64,000 nucleotides of DNA, taken from Spirochaetales bacterium (GTDB lineage Bacteria; Spirochaetota; Spirochaetia; Sphaerochaetales; Sphaerochaetaceae). Positions 1 through 7,545 of the stretch are shown one piece after another (the first letter of the stretch is position 1; every line of letters begins with the position of its first letter). Under the pieces are notes generated by a model. It saw nothing but the letters and a program-made list of their open reading frames with translations. It was not told the DNA's origin and ran no database searches. A program made the position numbers and the translations under genes. The stretch covers positions 1-64,000 of the forward strand of contig JAQYHB010000041.1 in the NCBI GenBank assembly GCA_028722305.1, written 5' to 3'.

Positions 1-104
1 CCGCGCCCGCCCCAACCGGCGAACAGCTCGTGACTATACGCCTTTCCCGCCTCCTTGTCCAGCACTTTCCCCCCGATTTTTTCCCGGCCACCCCGGCAAA
101 ACAC
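1..104 (-). other. Left edge: possible 5' end of an unidentified gene
   Basis: A minus-strand frame is open from a GTG at 104 to the window edge and reads like coding sequence (it contains KIGGKVLDKEAGKAYSHELF), but there is no clear ribosome-binding site and the frame is cut by the window. I do not recognise the family. Bases 105-167 before the MATE stop codon hold nothing I can name. Confidence 0.2.
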
Positions 105-167
105 TCTATCTGCTTGCACGGATTGCACTTCCGTCGCAAAAAAAATTTTAGGGAATCGCCTCCTTGG

Positions 168-1496
168 TCATCGATATGCGATACCTTTGCGTTCTGATGT
201 CCTTTTCAGCACAATGGCAAGCACCAACACCAAAGACTCATACAACCCAAAGGTGTGCCACACGATGGCGCTTCCGAACACCATGGGCAGCAACGTGATG
301 ACGAGGGTATTCACCACAAGGCTACGGACCGTATTGAGGATGATTGCCTGTGTGGAGCGCTTGGTAGCATAGAAATATGCAGAGAGCATGGAATTGACAC
401 TGCCGATGATGAAGCCCCAGCAGTATTCCCACATGTGAAAGGCGGTAAAGTCTGTCGTTTCCGTATCCGCGCCGAACAGAGCGCACAGCACATGGGGGAA
501 GATTACATAAACCGCTACGCAAAGCGTACTGCCGATGATACTGATCATCTGCCCGACACGGTAGTAATATTTCAGATTATCTTCCTTTTTGCCTCCATAA
601 GCCTGTCCGAATAGCGGCTGCATTCCCTCCGATGCACCGAAGAAGATGGACATGGTGAAGGAGGACAGATAGGAGATGATCGCAAAAGCATTGATACCGA
701 TGTTGCCGTAAGTCGCCATCAGGGAACGATTCATGCAAAGGGTTGTAACCGGCGTAGAAAATTGAGCGATTCCTTCAGGCAATCCACGGAAAAGAATTTT
801 GCGGAAAAGTTTACCTTGCAGCTGATAGCTCCTAATCCGCAGGTCGCCTTTCTTGAACACATAATGGGTAAGAACCACCAGAAGTCCCACTGTCTGGGAA
901 ATGCCGGTGGCAACGGCTGCACCCATGACACCCTTTTGCAGCGGGAATACAAACAGCCAGTCAAGAAAAATATTGACACAAGTGCTGATGACGTTCGTAG
1001 CCGCCACCAGCCCCGGCGAACCATCATTGCGACAAAAAGACTGTAAATTCAGAGACAATGCGTTGGGAATGGCAAAAAGCACATACCAGAAGATGTACTG
1101 CCGCACCACTGGCAAGTATTCTTCCGCCGCGCCCAACAGGCAACATACTGGATTTGTCAGTAGAGAACCCAGCAGCGTCATCAGTATGCCAACGGCAAGG
1201 TTCAATGTCAGCGAGTGCATAAACGCGTTTTGCGCACCGTCTTTGTCTCCGCGTCCGAAACGGATTGCAGTAATGGTCACACCACCGATACTTGCCATGG
1301 CGTTCAGCGCTTGGGCCAACAGCACGAAGGGCAATGCCAGATTGACCGCACCCAGCGCCTGACTACCTGCACCACGGCCAACAAAAATACCGTCTACAAC
1401 CGAGAAAAGGAATACGCAAGCGTTGGCCAAAATAGCCGGTGCAACATTATGAAGCACCAATTTCATTCTGGAAAAGATCAGTGCTGTCGCCCCCAA
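168..1496 (-). CDS. MATE family multidrug/cation efflux transporter
   Basis: A polytopic inner-membrane exporter of the MATE family (cation-coupled drug or metabolite export), about 440 residues with 12 hydrophobic segments. The N-terminal half carries the family pattern SVVDGIFVGRGAG, and an equivalent asparagine- and glycine-rich stretch recurs after the midpoint, as expected for the two-lobed fold. The start is uncertain: a TTG at 1496 directly follows an in-frame stop, and an ATG at 1466 (MKLVLHN) is the next choice; neither has a good ribosome-binding site. It follows the cytidylate-kinase-like gene after a short gap and probably shares its transcript and leader. Base composition looks more AT-rich than in the following genes, which may indicate acquisition from a Firmicute-like donor. 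Confidence 0.85.
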   Translation of the reverse strand: MGATALIFSRMKLVLHNVAPAILANACVFLFSVVDGIFVGRGAGSQALGAVNLALPFVLLAQALNAMASIGGVTITAIRFGRGDKDGAQNAFMHSLTLNLAVGILMTLLGSLLTNPVCCLLGAAEEYLPVVRQYIFWYVLFAIPNALSLNLQSFCRNDGSPGLVAATNVISTCVNIFLDWLFVFPLQKGVMGAAVATGISQTVGLLVVLTHYVFKKGDLRIRSYQLQGKLFRKILFRGLPEGIAQFSTPVTTLCMNRSLMATYGNIGINAFAIISYLSSFTMSIFFGASEGMQPLFGQAYGGKKEDNLKYYYRVGQMISIIGSTLCVAVYVIFPHVLCALFGADTETTDFTAFHMWEYCWGFIIGSVNSMLSAYFYATKRSTQAIILNTVRSLVVNTLVITLLPMVFGSAIVWHTFGLYESLVLVLAIVLKRTSERKGIAYR

Positions 1497-1539
1497 TCCT
1501 CACCGAACCAAAGCCTTGCATAGTCCGCAAGCGCAGGAA

Positions 1540-2106
1540 TCAAGTTCTTGATTTCTTTTCCTGATGTGTTGATGCATAGATGATATGCTTCCTTTTTGCC
1601 CAATCCGACTCCGTAAACAGTCCCCGATAAACGGCACGGCCCTTGTCGATTTGCTTCATTCTCCGCAGCAATTCACGCTCCGGAAGCTGCTCTCCGGCCT
1701 CGGCACGTTGCTGACAGCGCACCAGCTTGCTTTGCGTATCCGCATAGACAAAAAGGTTCAAAGGCTTTTGCTCCCGCGACACCACATCGGCGCAACGTCC
1801 GACAATTACGCAATCCCCCTTACTTGCCAGATTTTTCAGCAGCTCCTGCTCTGTCACCGCGACAGAGACGGGCTGTTGCATCACCGGATGGGGTGAGATC
1901 AGGCGGTGAGCGATGGTTGTAGGATAAAACATACGAATATCCTTTTCAGAAACATGCGCCACATAGTTTTCGTCCAAGCCAGACTTCTGTGCCACCATTT
2001 CAATGATCTCATGGTCATAGCACGGAATGCGCAGTGCGTCAGCCAAACGCTTTCCCAGTTCTCGACCGCCACTGCCAAATTCTCTGCTGATAGTAATGAT
2101 CTTCAT
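1540..2106 (-). CDS. Cytidylate kinase-like family protein
   Basis: A P-loop NMP-kinase-like protein of 188 residues. The N-terminus reads MKIITISREFGSGGRELG, with the loop-like GSGGRELGKRLA, which matches the cytidylate-kinase-like family (distinct from true Cmk). The ATG at 2106 is chosen because AGGGGG lies about seven bases upstream and the family begins exactly here; upstream in-frame ATGs lie within the terminator hairpin. Members of this family often neighbour MATE transporters in gut Firmicutes, and their substrate is not established. The gene is preceded by a long structured leader and followed by the MATE gene. The family assignment is firm; a role in nucleotide metabolism is inference. 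Confidence 0.8.
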   Translation of the reverse strand: MKIITISREFGSGGRELGKRLADALRIPCYDHEIIEMVAQKSGLDENYVAHVSEKDIRMFYPTTIAHRLISPHPVMQQPVSVAVTEQELLKNLASKGDCVIVGRCADVVSREQKPLNLFVYADTQSKLVRCQQRAEAGEQLPERELLRRMKQIDKGRAVYRGLFTESDWAKRKHIIYASTHQEKKSRT

Positions 2107-2124
2107 AGCGGAATCCCCCTTAAA

Positions 2125-2162
2125 CAAAAAATTGCGCCCGGTTACTTTCATAACCGAGCGCA
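2125..2162 (-). terminator. Intrinsic terminator in the leader of the kinase-like/MATE operon
   Basis: TGCGC-CGGTTA pairs with TAACCG-GCGCA around a TGAAAG loop and is followed by ATTTTTTG in transcript sense. It ends about 20 bases before the start codon, the usual place for a regulated terminator. Confidence 0.7.
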
Positions 2163-2239
2163 CCCGACATCTTTTTCGACCTTACAGCTGCGGCTGTAGA
2201 TCCTCCGATGACCATGTATGTATGCATGCTCAAAAATGC

Positions 2240-2290
2240 AAAAAGGGCCAGATAAGTACAGGCGTCTCAGCCTGTTGCCTTATCCAGCCC
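2240..2290 (-). terminator. Upstream terminator-like hairpin in the same leader
   Basis: GGGC-GGATAAG-ACAGGC pairs with GCCTGT-TTATC-GCCC around TGAGAC, followed by TTTTTGC. It sits about 40 bases after the predicted transcription start, so it may be a first attenuator or part of a tandem sensor. Confidence 0.55.
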
Positions 2291-2332
2291 ATCATTTCCA
2301 GCGAATGATTTGCCCTCCGAGCAAGCGAGGTC

Positions 2333-2361
2333 GCTATAGTCGTTTCAGCAGGGAAGGTCAA
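2333..2361 (-). promoter_or_regulatory. Promoter for the kinase-like/MATE operon
   Basis: On the minus strand TTGACC (2356-2361) and TATAGC (2333-2338) are separated by 17 bases. The predicted start site near 2326 defines the leader described above. Confidence 0.5.
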
Positions 2362-2399
2362 GCCTTTTTTCGCATAGCGACTTCACGTCGCATTGGGAT

Positions 2400-2624
2400 T
2401 CAAGGATAGACAGGAATATCCCAGTAACCGTCATAAGGAATGAAATCTCGGTTAGCACCCAATAGGAATAAGCTGTCGGACCAATCCTGAAGGAGTTCTT
2501 GTCTTTTGTAGTCCTTCCGTCCTATCCTCGCCTTCGTTTCTCCTCCAGTTTGTATAATTCTCTCTCTCCCTGGATACGGAAAGAGCTGCCCCAAAAGCAT
2601 TCTTTCTTTTGAAGCAGCTCCCAA
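2400..2624 (-). other. Unexplained 74-codon frame
   Basis: The C-terminal half reads like protein (it ends DFIPYDGYWDIPVYP) and is rich in aromatic residues, but the 5' half overlaps the terminator of the large gene upstream and there is no convincing start. It may be the tail of a lost gene. I do not recognise it. Confidence 0.2.
2583..2620 (-). terminator. Terminator of the 1167-residue protein gene
   Basis: GAGCTGC-TCAAAAG pairs with CTTTTGG-GCAGCTC and is followed by TTTCC in transcript sense, about 20 bases after the stop codon at 2643. Confidence 0.6.
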
Positions 2625-2642
2625 TCGACCACGAAAAGTTTT

Positions 2643-5600
2643 TCAGAATGTGACCAACAACGAGGCCAAACCGCCAATCGCCTGCGCCTTTTCCTGGTTT
2701 TGCAGGCTGTAGCGATACTGCCCTTCGACTCCCATATAGAGGTGGTCGGTGAAATGGTAGCCAAGCCCGAGGCTCGCCTGCATGCCATAAGCGATGTCAT
2801 CGAAATCGGTTGTCATGAACATGCCGCCTCCCAAAGTGACGAGAGCTTTGCCGAAGTTCAGGCCGACGTTCAGTTCGGCCGAACCATCCATCCAGTGGTC
2901 CCAGTTGGTCGAGGACTTGAACGCCTTCGACCAACCACGGTCGGTCTCGGGTTCCCAGGCTGCCTTCACGTCAAGGCCGAGGCCGAACACTTCGCCGGAA
3001 AGGATATTCTCCATACGAAGCTGTCCACCAAGAGCCGGTTTCCAGCTGTGGATCGATTGCAACACCGTATAGTCGTCATCCAGATTGTATTTCGCCGAAC
3101 CATAGACACCTAGGCCGAAGCGGAACGGAGCCCGTTCTTTCTTTGCGACAGAAACCGTCGCAAGCTCAGAACTTTGCTTCTTTTCGGCCAAGGCAATCGC
3201 AACCGGTTCCTCCTTGGCAGTTGTCACAGGAGCCAGCTGTTCCTTTTCTTCCGTTACCGGTCCGGCAGAGGCAACCGGCCTCTTCTCGCCAACCTTGCTT
3301 CCGTCAGGATTCAGCGCCAAAACGGTCCCGTCAGTAAAGACCAACTGTTTGGAACCATCGGGGGCAAGCTGGTACCTAGCGATATCGCTGGTGGTGATCG
3401 TCTCGTCTCCGTACGTGGTGACCAAGCCCGTCGAGTCAAGCTTGACTCCCGCATAGTTCGGATAGAAGGCAGAGGCGGAACCGTCGTTGCCCAGCGTGGC
3501 GACCATACCGTCAGCGTAGAAGACCGTACGGCCATCGGCATCATAGCTGAAGTCCACAATCGGGCTACGGCTGACCACGAGGTCACCATACTTCGTGATG
3601 AAACCATCCGGAGTACTGGCAATCTGCACTCCGTTAGGCAACGTCACGGCAACCCATCCCGCGGCATCGATATCCAACACGGTTCCATCGGCGTAAGTCA
3701 ACCTGCGGGCACCCTTGTCGTACGAATAGTCCGCGAAACCGGCATCGCTGACCACGGCCTGTCCGTACATGGTGCCAAAGTGGACGCCATCGGTCGCAAA
3801 GACCAGACCGTTGGAGAGGGCCAAAGCGGTGCTTCCGTCCGGAAGGACTATCATGACCGTGTCGTCGGCGTAGTGCAACGCATGTTCCTTAGACTGCCCC
3901 ATCACGACCATGTCAACGGGACTCTCGCTCAGCGTGTACTGTTGCCAGAACGTACGCATGTCACTGCCACTCTGGGCGGCAACTGTCAGGCCGTTGGCGA
4001 AGGTCACGGTAATCGGACCCGCGTCATCGCTCTCCACCTTCATGCCATCAGCGTAGCTCAGGTAACGCTTGCCATCGTCGTAGCGGTATCCATCAATCGG
4101 CTGGTCGTTCAGCAGCATCCCCTTCACTGTCGTCGCGATTCCCTCGGGGAACACCGTCACCCCAAGTCCGTTGGGAAGCTGCACTCCCGCGAGTTCGTTG
4201 CCGATGACCATCCGGGTTCCATCCAGGTAGGTGAGGATGACGGCTCCTTCCTCAATGTTGAAATCCGCAATCGCCTTTTCACTGATGGTGAAGCCCAGGT
4301 ACGTGGTCTTGGCGCCCTCGCCGTTCAAGGCGATTTCCACCCCTTCGGGCAGGGATACCGTCACATCCCCGTTGGCGAAAAGATCCAATCGCTTGCCGCC
4401 GGCATAGACGAGGTGTTTGGTATCCTCGTCATCCAGCTCATAGGAGGCAATCGGGCTTTCCAGCAGGTCGACGCCCGCAAAACTGGTCGTCGTATGCTCG
4501 GCATCCATCGCGAAGGAGATGCCGTTTTTCAACGCTATGGAGGCTCCGGACAAGCCGATGGCCGCACTCATGCCGTCGTCATATCGCAGAGTCACAACCT
4601 CGCCATCATAATCGAATCCCGCCAAGGCAGCGCGGGTGATCGGCATGCCCATGAAAGAGGTAACCATGCCGCTATCAGAGATTGCGAGGGTAATTCTCTG
4701 CATCGTTATCGCGGCCATCTGTTCGCTCGCGTCGATGACAAGACCAGCAGCATAGTGGAGAGTCTTTACTCCATCATCCAGCGAATAGCCGACAATCGGA
4801 CTGTCGGTGACCAGTTTGCCCTGCCAGGTGGTCGTGAAGCCGCCAGCGTCCACCACGACGACAAAGCCATGACCAAGGTCGATGACCGCGCCGGTAAGGG
4901 ATATGTCTGCCTTGGTGCCATCCGCATAGACCAGCGTCGCCTGTCCTTGGTCTCCACCCTGCAGGTCTACCACCTGGGCATCCTCGACCAACAGGTTGCC
5001 GAAGAACGTCTTCATCGAACCATCGGGATAGACGACCAGTCTGACACCATTGGCAAACTGGTAGCTCTGCGTGCCATCACCCAACATTGTCGCCTGGGCT
5101 TCCGGAAAAGCCTGCTTTTTTGGTTCGGGCTGCACGTTGGCTACCGTAGCGGAAAGCCGCACCTGCATCACCGTAGGAGTGGCAACCTCCGCTTTGGCAG
5201 GTTCGGGGACTGCCGGTTGCGACGCTTTCGCCGGCTCGGACGGAGCGCTTGCCGCCTTTGCAGGGGCCGGAGCAGCAGTCGCCACCGGTTCGGAGACCTG
5301 TTTCTCTGGCTCTTCGGACTTACCGCCAGAACAGGCACGGACAGCAATGATAATGACGACAACCAGGACGACAAGCAAAATCCACGGCAGAATTCTGCCA
5401 TGTTTCCTCGGTCCGTCCCCGCCATTCGAGGTGAAAGTTTGCAGAGGGACCTCTGCCTTTTGTTCTTCCTGAGGGGGTTCATCCTGCGAGGGCGCTGGCT
5501 CCTGGCTTTGGGGCTCGACTGGAGGAAGCTGCTCATCGGCAGGATGCTCCATAGGTAGAGGATTTGTCTTTTCAGCTTCCCCTGCCTTGGGCACAGGTGC

Positions 5601-6146
5601 CTCATCGGCGGCAATGGTCGTATAGTAGCCCTTCGCCTCCAGCAGGCGCTTCAGCTCCTCAATATCCTGCTGAAGATCTGGATCGACCGGCTTGGTGCGG
5701 GGCTGCTTGCGGAAGCCAACCGCTTTGCCCGACTTCCAAGAGGCAACGGCATCGTAGATGTCACAAAGTCTCTCAATCGGGTCGATCTTGCTGGTGGCGA
5801 TGGTAAGGCGACGGGCCAATGCATCGCGTTCCTCACGTAGCGCCTTGCGCTTGTCGTTGTATTCGTCACGTGTCGCTTCATCAGCGTCTACGGGTGTCTT
5901 GGCAGAACGAATTTCCTTCTTTTTCTCGTCCAGTGCCTGCTGCATCCCATCCAGCTCCACCTTGATTTGGTCGTAGGATTTTGCCGTCTGTCTGGCAAGG
6001 TAGAGTAGTTTTGACATGGTGATATGGCGAACGCGGTGATAGACTTCCCTTGCGCGCTCGTTCTGTATTTCTTGGTCATCAAGTTCTCCAAGCGCCACCT
6101 TTTCGTCTTCTTTGCCTTTCTGGAGTTTCTCCTGCCTGGTCGCCAC
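2643..6146 (-). CDS. Predicted trans-envelope repeat protein with coiled coil, one membrane helix and barrel-like C-terminus
   Basis: A protein of 1167 residues that I cannot assign to a known family. Order (GTG numbering): charged coiled-coil-like N-terminus, about 1-175; Pro/Glu-rich linker, about 180-245; one membrane helix (PWILLVVLVVVIIIAVRAC), about 252-271; Ala/Pro-rich linker to about 365; ten degenerate repeats of about 58 residues, each with a glycine-terminated turn, a SPI..Y.YDDG motif, a YADG motif and a .NG. strand; then about 165 residues of alternating strands ending in LLVTF, like an outer-membrane barrel ending in Phe. The start is GTG 6146, with AGGAGG a few bases upstream. 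An ATG at 6227 would lie inside the -35 box of the promoter at 6198-6227. With no signal peptide, the predicted topology is cytoplasmic N-terminus, helix across the inner membrane, repeats in the periplasm. Single gene with its own promoter and terminator. Confidence 0.75.
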   Translation of the reverse strand: MATRQEKLQKGKEDEKVALGELDDQEIQNERAREVYHRVRHITMSKLLYLARQTAKSYDQIKVELDGMQQALDEKKKEIRSAKTPVDADEATRDEYNDKRKALREERDALARRLTIATSKIDPIERLCDIYDAVASWKSGKAVGFRKQPRTKPVDPDLQQDIEELKRLLEAKGYYTTIAADEAPVPKAGEAEKTNPLPMEHPADEQLPPVEPQSQEPAPSQDEPPQEEQKAEVPLQTFTSNGGDGPRKHGRILPWILLVVLVVVIIIAVRACSGGKSEEPEKQVSEPVATAAPAPAKAASAPSEPAKASQPAVPEPAKAEVATPTVMQVRLSATVANVQPEPKKQAFPEAQATMLGDGTQSYQFANGVRLVVYPDGSMKTFFGNLLVEDAQVVDLQGGDQGQATLVYADGTKADISLTGAVIDLGHGFVVVVDAGGFTTTWQGKLVTDSPIVGYSLDDGVKTLHYAAGLVIDASEQMAAITMQRITLAISDSGMVTSFMGMPITRAALAGFDYDGEVVTLRYDDGMSAAIGLSGASIALKNGISFAMDAEHTTTSFAGVDLLESPIASYELDDEDTKHLVYAGGKRLDLFANGDVTVSLPEGVEIALNGEGAKTTYLGFTISEKAIADFNIEEGAVILTYLDGTRMVIGNELAGVQLPNGLGVTVFPEGIATTVKGMLLNDQPIDGYRYDDGKRYLSYADGMKVESDDAGPITVTFANGLTVAAQSGSDMRTFWQQYTLSESPVDMVVMGQSKEHALHYADDTVMIVLPDGSTALALSNGLVFATDGVHFGTMYGQAVVSDAGFADYSYDKGARRLTYADGTVLDIDAAGWVAVTLPNGVQIASTPDGFITKYGDLVVSRSPIVDFSYDADGRTVFYADGMVATLGNDGSASAFYPNYAGVKLDSTGLVTTYGDETITTSDIARYQLAPDGSKQLVFTDGTVLALNPDGSKVGEKRPVASAGPVTEEKEQLAPVTTAKEEPVAIALAEKKQSSELATVSVAKKERAPFRFGLGVYGSAKYNLDDDYTVLQSIHSWKPALGGQLRMENILSGEVFGLGLDVKAAWEPETDRGWSKAFKSSTNWDHWMDGSAELNVGLNFGKALVTLGGGMFMTTDFDDIAYGMQASLGLGYHFTDHLYMGVEGQYRYSLQNQEKAQAIGGLASLLVTF

Positions 6147-6197
6147 GTTGCCCCTCCTGACGGTATGCGATAAAATTGCCCATAAATAATCAAGAAT

Positions 6198-6227
6198 ATG
6201 ATACGAGCCGTTTTGGGCTACCGTCAA
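6198..6227 (-). promoter_or_regulatory. Promoter of the 1167-residue protein gene
   Basis: Minus-strand TTGACG (6222-6227) and TATCAT (6198-6203) are 18 bases apart. The predicted start near 6191 gives a leader of about 45 bases containing AGGAGG, which supports the GTG start at 6146. Confidence 0.6.
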
Positions 6228-6357
6228 GGAAACATTTGTTGTAACTCGTTGTTTTTGAAGGTTTTCTCATAATCGCACGTCGACAACATGGTGGACGAAC
6301 TGTCAAGAGTTGCGCAGACAGGAATCGGTTTCCGCTCCTGTTTGCCCTTTTGGGTGA

Positions 6358-6394
6358 ATAAAAAAACCGAGTCAGTCTTTCGACCAACTCGGTT
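6358..6394 (-). terminator. Terminator of tRNA-Asp
   Basis: AACCGAGT pairs with ACTCGGTT and is followed by T7 in transcript sense, just downstream of the tRNA. Confidence 0.8.
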
Positions 6395-6406
6395 CTTTGA
6401 ACTAGG

Positions 6407-6481
6407 CGAGAGAGACGGGACTCGAACCCGTGACCTCCGGCGTGACAGGCCAGCGCGATAAACCAGCTTCGCTACTCCCCC
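6407..6481 (-). tRNA. tRNA-Asp (GTC)
   Basis: The minus strand folds into a cloverleaf. The acceptor GGGGGAG pairs with CTCTCTC, using G-T pairs. The anticodon arm CTGGC-CTGTCAC-GCCGG presents GTC, and the T arm is ACGGG-TTCGAGT-CCCGT. The discriminator is G and the following bases are CCT, so CCA is not encoded. Confidence 0.95.
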
Positions 6482-6497
6482 GTGAGTTACAGAGAGG

Positions 6498-6526
6498 AAT
6501 TTACAGATATTCGGTTTCTTTGTCAA
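6498..6526 (-). promoter_or_regulatory. Promoter of tRNA-Asp
   Basis: Minus-strand TTGACA (6521-6526) and TAAATT (6498-6503) with a 17-base spacer, ending 16 bases before the mature 5' end. Confidence 0.75.
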
Positions 6527-6641
6527 CTCTCTTGAAATAATTTTTTCAACGCACTGGGAACGATCAAGCAGGAAAGTGCCATCCAACGGGGAACGTTTCC
6601 TTGTTTCTGCGCTTCCAAAGCAACAAAAAAGAGGAAAGGAC

Positions 6642-6670
6642 TAGACACGGTTGGGATTTTCCAGTAGTAT
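6642..6670 (+). promoter_or_regulatory. Promoter of tRNA-Val
   Basis: TAGACA (6642-6647) and TAGTAT (6665-6670) with a 17-base spacer, 32 bases before the tRNA. Confidence 0.65.
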
Positions 6671-6702
6671 CACTCTTGCTGTTGCGAGACAGCGTCGGAT
6701 TT

Positions 6703-6774
6703 GCGGTTGTAGCTCAGTGGGAGAGCATCACGTTGACATCGTGGGGGTCATAAGTTCAATCCTTATCAGCCGCA
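6703..6774 (+). tRNA. tRNA-Val (GAC)
   Basis: The acceptor GCGGTTG pairs with CAGCCGC, the D arm is GCTC-AGTGGGA-GAGC, the anticodon loop TTGACAT presents GAC, and the T arm contains GTTCAAT. The discriminator is A and CCA is not encoded. Confidence 0.95.
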
Positions 6775-6778
6775 CAAG

Positions 6779-6806
6779 AGCCAGTTCCTTCGGGGGCTGG
6801 CTTTTT
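6779..6806 (+). terminator. Terminator of tRNA-Val
   Basis: AGCCAG-TTCC pairs with GGGG-CTGGCT around TTCG, followed by TTTTT. It directly abuts the stop codon of the convergent small gene at 6806. Confidence 0.8.
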
Positions 6807-7006
6807 CATAATCCATGCCCACCTTGCGTATTCGCTTCACCATTCAAGAAGTCGTACAGAGCCAACATCCACATGGAGTCAGCTGGATCATCCTCCTCTA
6901 CTCCTTCAACTTCTTCTGCCTCTTGGGCTTCTTCGTCCGCCTCTATCTCCGGCTCTAGAGAACCTGTGTACTTTCTTTCTTCTTGTTCTTGATTGAGCGT
7001 ACTCAT
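6806..7006 (-). CDS. Orphan immunity-like small acidic protein (MuF-toxin immunity relative)
   Basis: A 66-residue acidic protein. It opens MSTLNQEQE and has ADSMWMLALYDF near the end, matching MITLTQAQE and TDSMWIFGFYRP in the immunity gene at 7170-7430. The C-terminal third of that protein is missing, and a Glu-rich insert separates the two matching parts. The ATG at 7006 overlaps the TGA of a toxin-tail remnant (7003-7085) as ATGA, the same kind of coupling seen at the intact cassette near 35.57 kb. It therefore looks like the immunity half of a cassette whose toxin has been deleted. Whether it still binds anything is unknown. Confidence 0.5.
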   Translation of the reverse strand: MSTLNQEQEERKYTGSLEPEIEADEEAQEAEEVEGVEEDDPADSMWMLALYDFLNGEANTQGGHGL

Positions 7007-7085
7007 ATCTGAAAACAACACTCCTTGATCGATACCGATGACTTCAATCCATCAATCCCTGTGAACATTGTATATCCTTTCTTGC
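7003..7085 (-). pseudogene. Remnant: last ~27 codons of a MuF-associated toxin
   Basis: In the frame ending at the TGA 7003-7005, the minus strand reads KKGYTMFTGIDGL ... SIKECCFQI, matching KKGCTMFARVDQL ... LIKECCFPYDHA at the end of the toxin near 35.6 kb. The rest of this toxin is absent; bases 7086-7141 hold no further match. Confidence 0.6.
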
Positions 7086-7141
7086 GTAATGCAAAACATT
7101 TGTCGGAATACGAATATGGGCCGTTTTTGCATGGACATGAA

Positions 7142-7162
7142 TAATCCCCCGGCGAACCGGGA
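7142..7162 (-). terminator. Conserved hairpin behind the first immunity gene
   Basis: CCCGG-TTCG-CCGGG with a short T-rich tail in minus sense. Equivalent CCCGG/CCGGG hairpins follow the immunity genes at 35.27 kb and 39.26 kb, so the terminator travels with the cassette. Confidence 0.5.
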
Positions 7163-7169
7163 ATCGGGG

Positions 7170-7430
7170 TCAGTCCCAAGAGGCAGTGAAGACTTTCGCC
7201 TTCTTGAGTATTGCGAAGGTTTCTTTATCCGGCAAAGGAAGCTCCTTTATCTTACCGTCCGCTTTTGACACTCCTATGTACTCTCCATCTTGCAATGGAA
7301 TCACACCGGGCGGCAAGGGACGATAGAACCCGAAAATCCACATGGAGTCGGTTTCCCTCGCCTTGGTGTCTGGATCAGGAAAGACCGAAAGCTTTCTTGC
7401 TATCTCTTGTGCTTGCGTGAGCGTAATCAT
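7170..7430 (-). CDS. Predicted immunity protein for the adjacent MuF-type toxin
   Basis: An 86-residue protein with no signal or membrane segment. It aligns by eye over its whole length with the 88-residue product at 35314-35580: MITLTQAQEIARKL against MITLEEAQAIARKF, then a WIF.F core, YIGVSKADGK against YVSVDKADGK, and a closing W-D. The start is the ATG at 7430, which overlaps the ancestral toxin stop (ATGA); the in-frame TTG at 7442 would extend into the toxin. By position and overlap it is the antidote of the toxin upstream. The fold loosely recalls small immunity families of the Imm35/YrhB kind, but I cannot confirm this. Confidence 0.65.
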   Translation of the reverse strand: MITLTQAQEIARKLSVFPDPDTKARETDSMWIFGFYRPLPPGVIPLQDGEYIGVSKADGKIKELPLPDKETFAILKKAKVFTASWD

Positions 7431-7545
7431 ACCGGGAAGCAACGCTCCTTTATCATTTTGGATGGTATCAGCTTATCAATCCGTGCATATATTGCACTCC
7501 CTTTTACCAGGGGAAAAAGTATTCGCGTGCGTCCTTTTTTGGATT

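Larger units (their letters stand above)
2107..2326 (-). promoter_or_regulatory. Structured leader RNA with two terminator-like hairpins (candidate riboswitch/attenuator)
   Basis: The region between the predicted start site and the kinase-like ATG is about 220 bases and has no open frame. In transcript order it holds a first long hairpin followed by T5 (2240-2290), then a small two-helix element at about 2168-2215 (CATC pairing with GATG around an ACAGC/GCTGT hairpin), then a strong hairpin with T6 (2125-2162) just upstream of the ribosome-binding site. This order (aptamer-like fold, terminator, gene) suggests transcriptional attenuation. I could not match it to a known riboswitch class by eye. 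Confidence 0.5.

Noticed and set aside
3174..5558. A plus-strand open frame of 794 codons
   Set aside because: It is entirely antisense to the repeat region of the 1167-residue protein. The minus strand shows a promoter, AGGAGG start and repeated protein motifs, while the plus-strand product is a low-quality Arg/His/Gln-rich chain.
6207..6227. The ATG at 6227 as start of the large protein
   Set aside because: The ATG lies inside a -35 box (6222-6227). The GTG at 6146 has AGGAGG at the proper distance.
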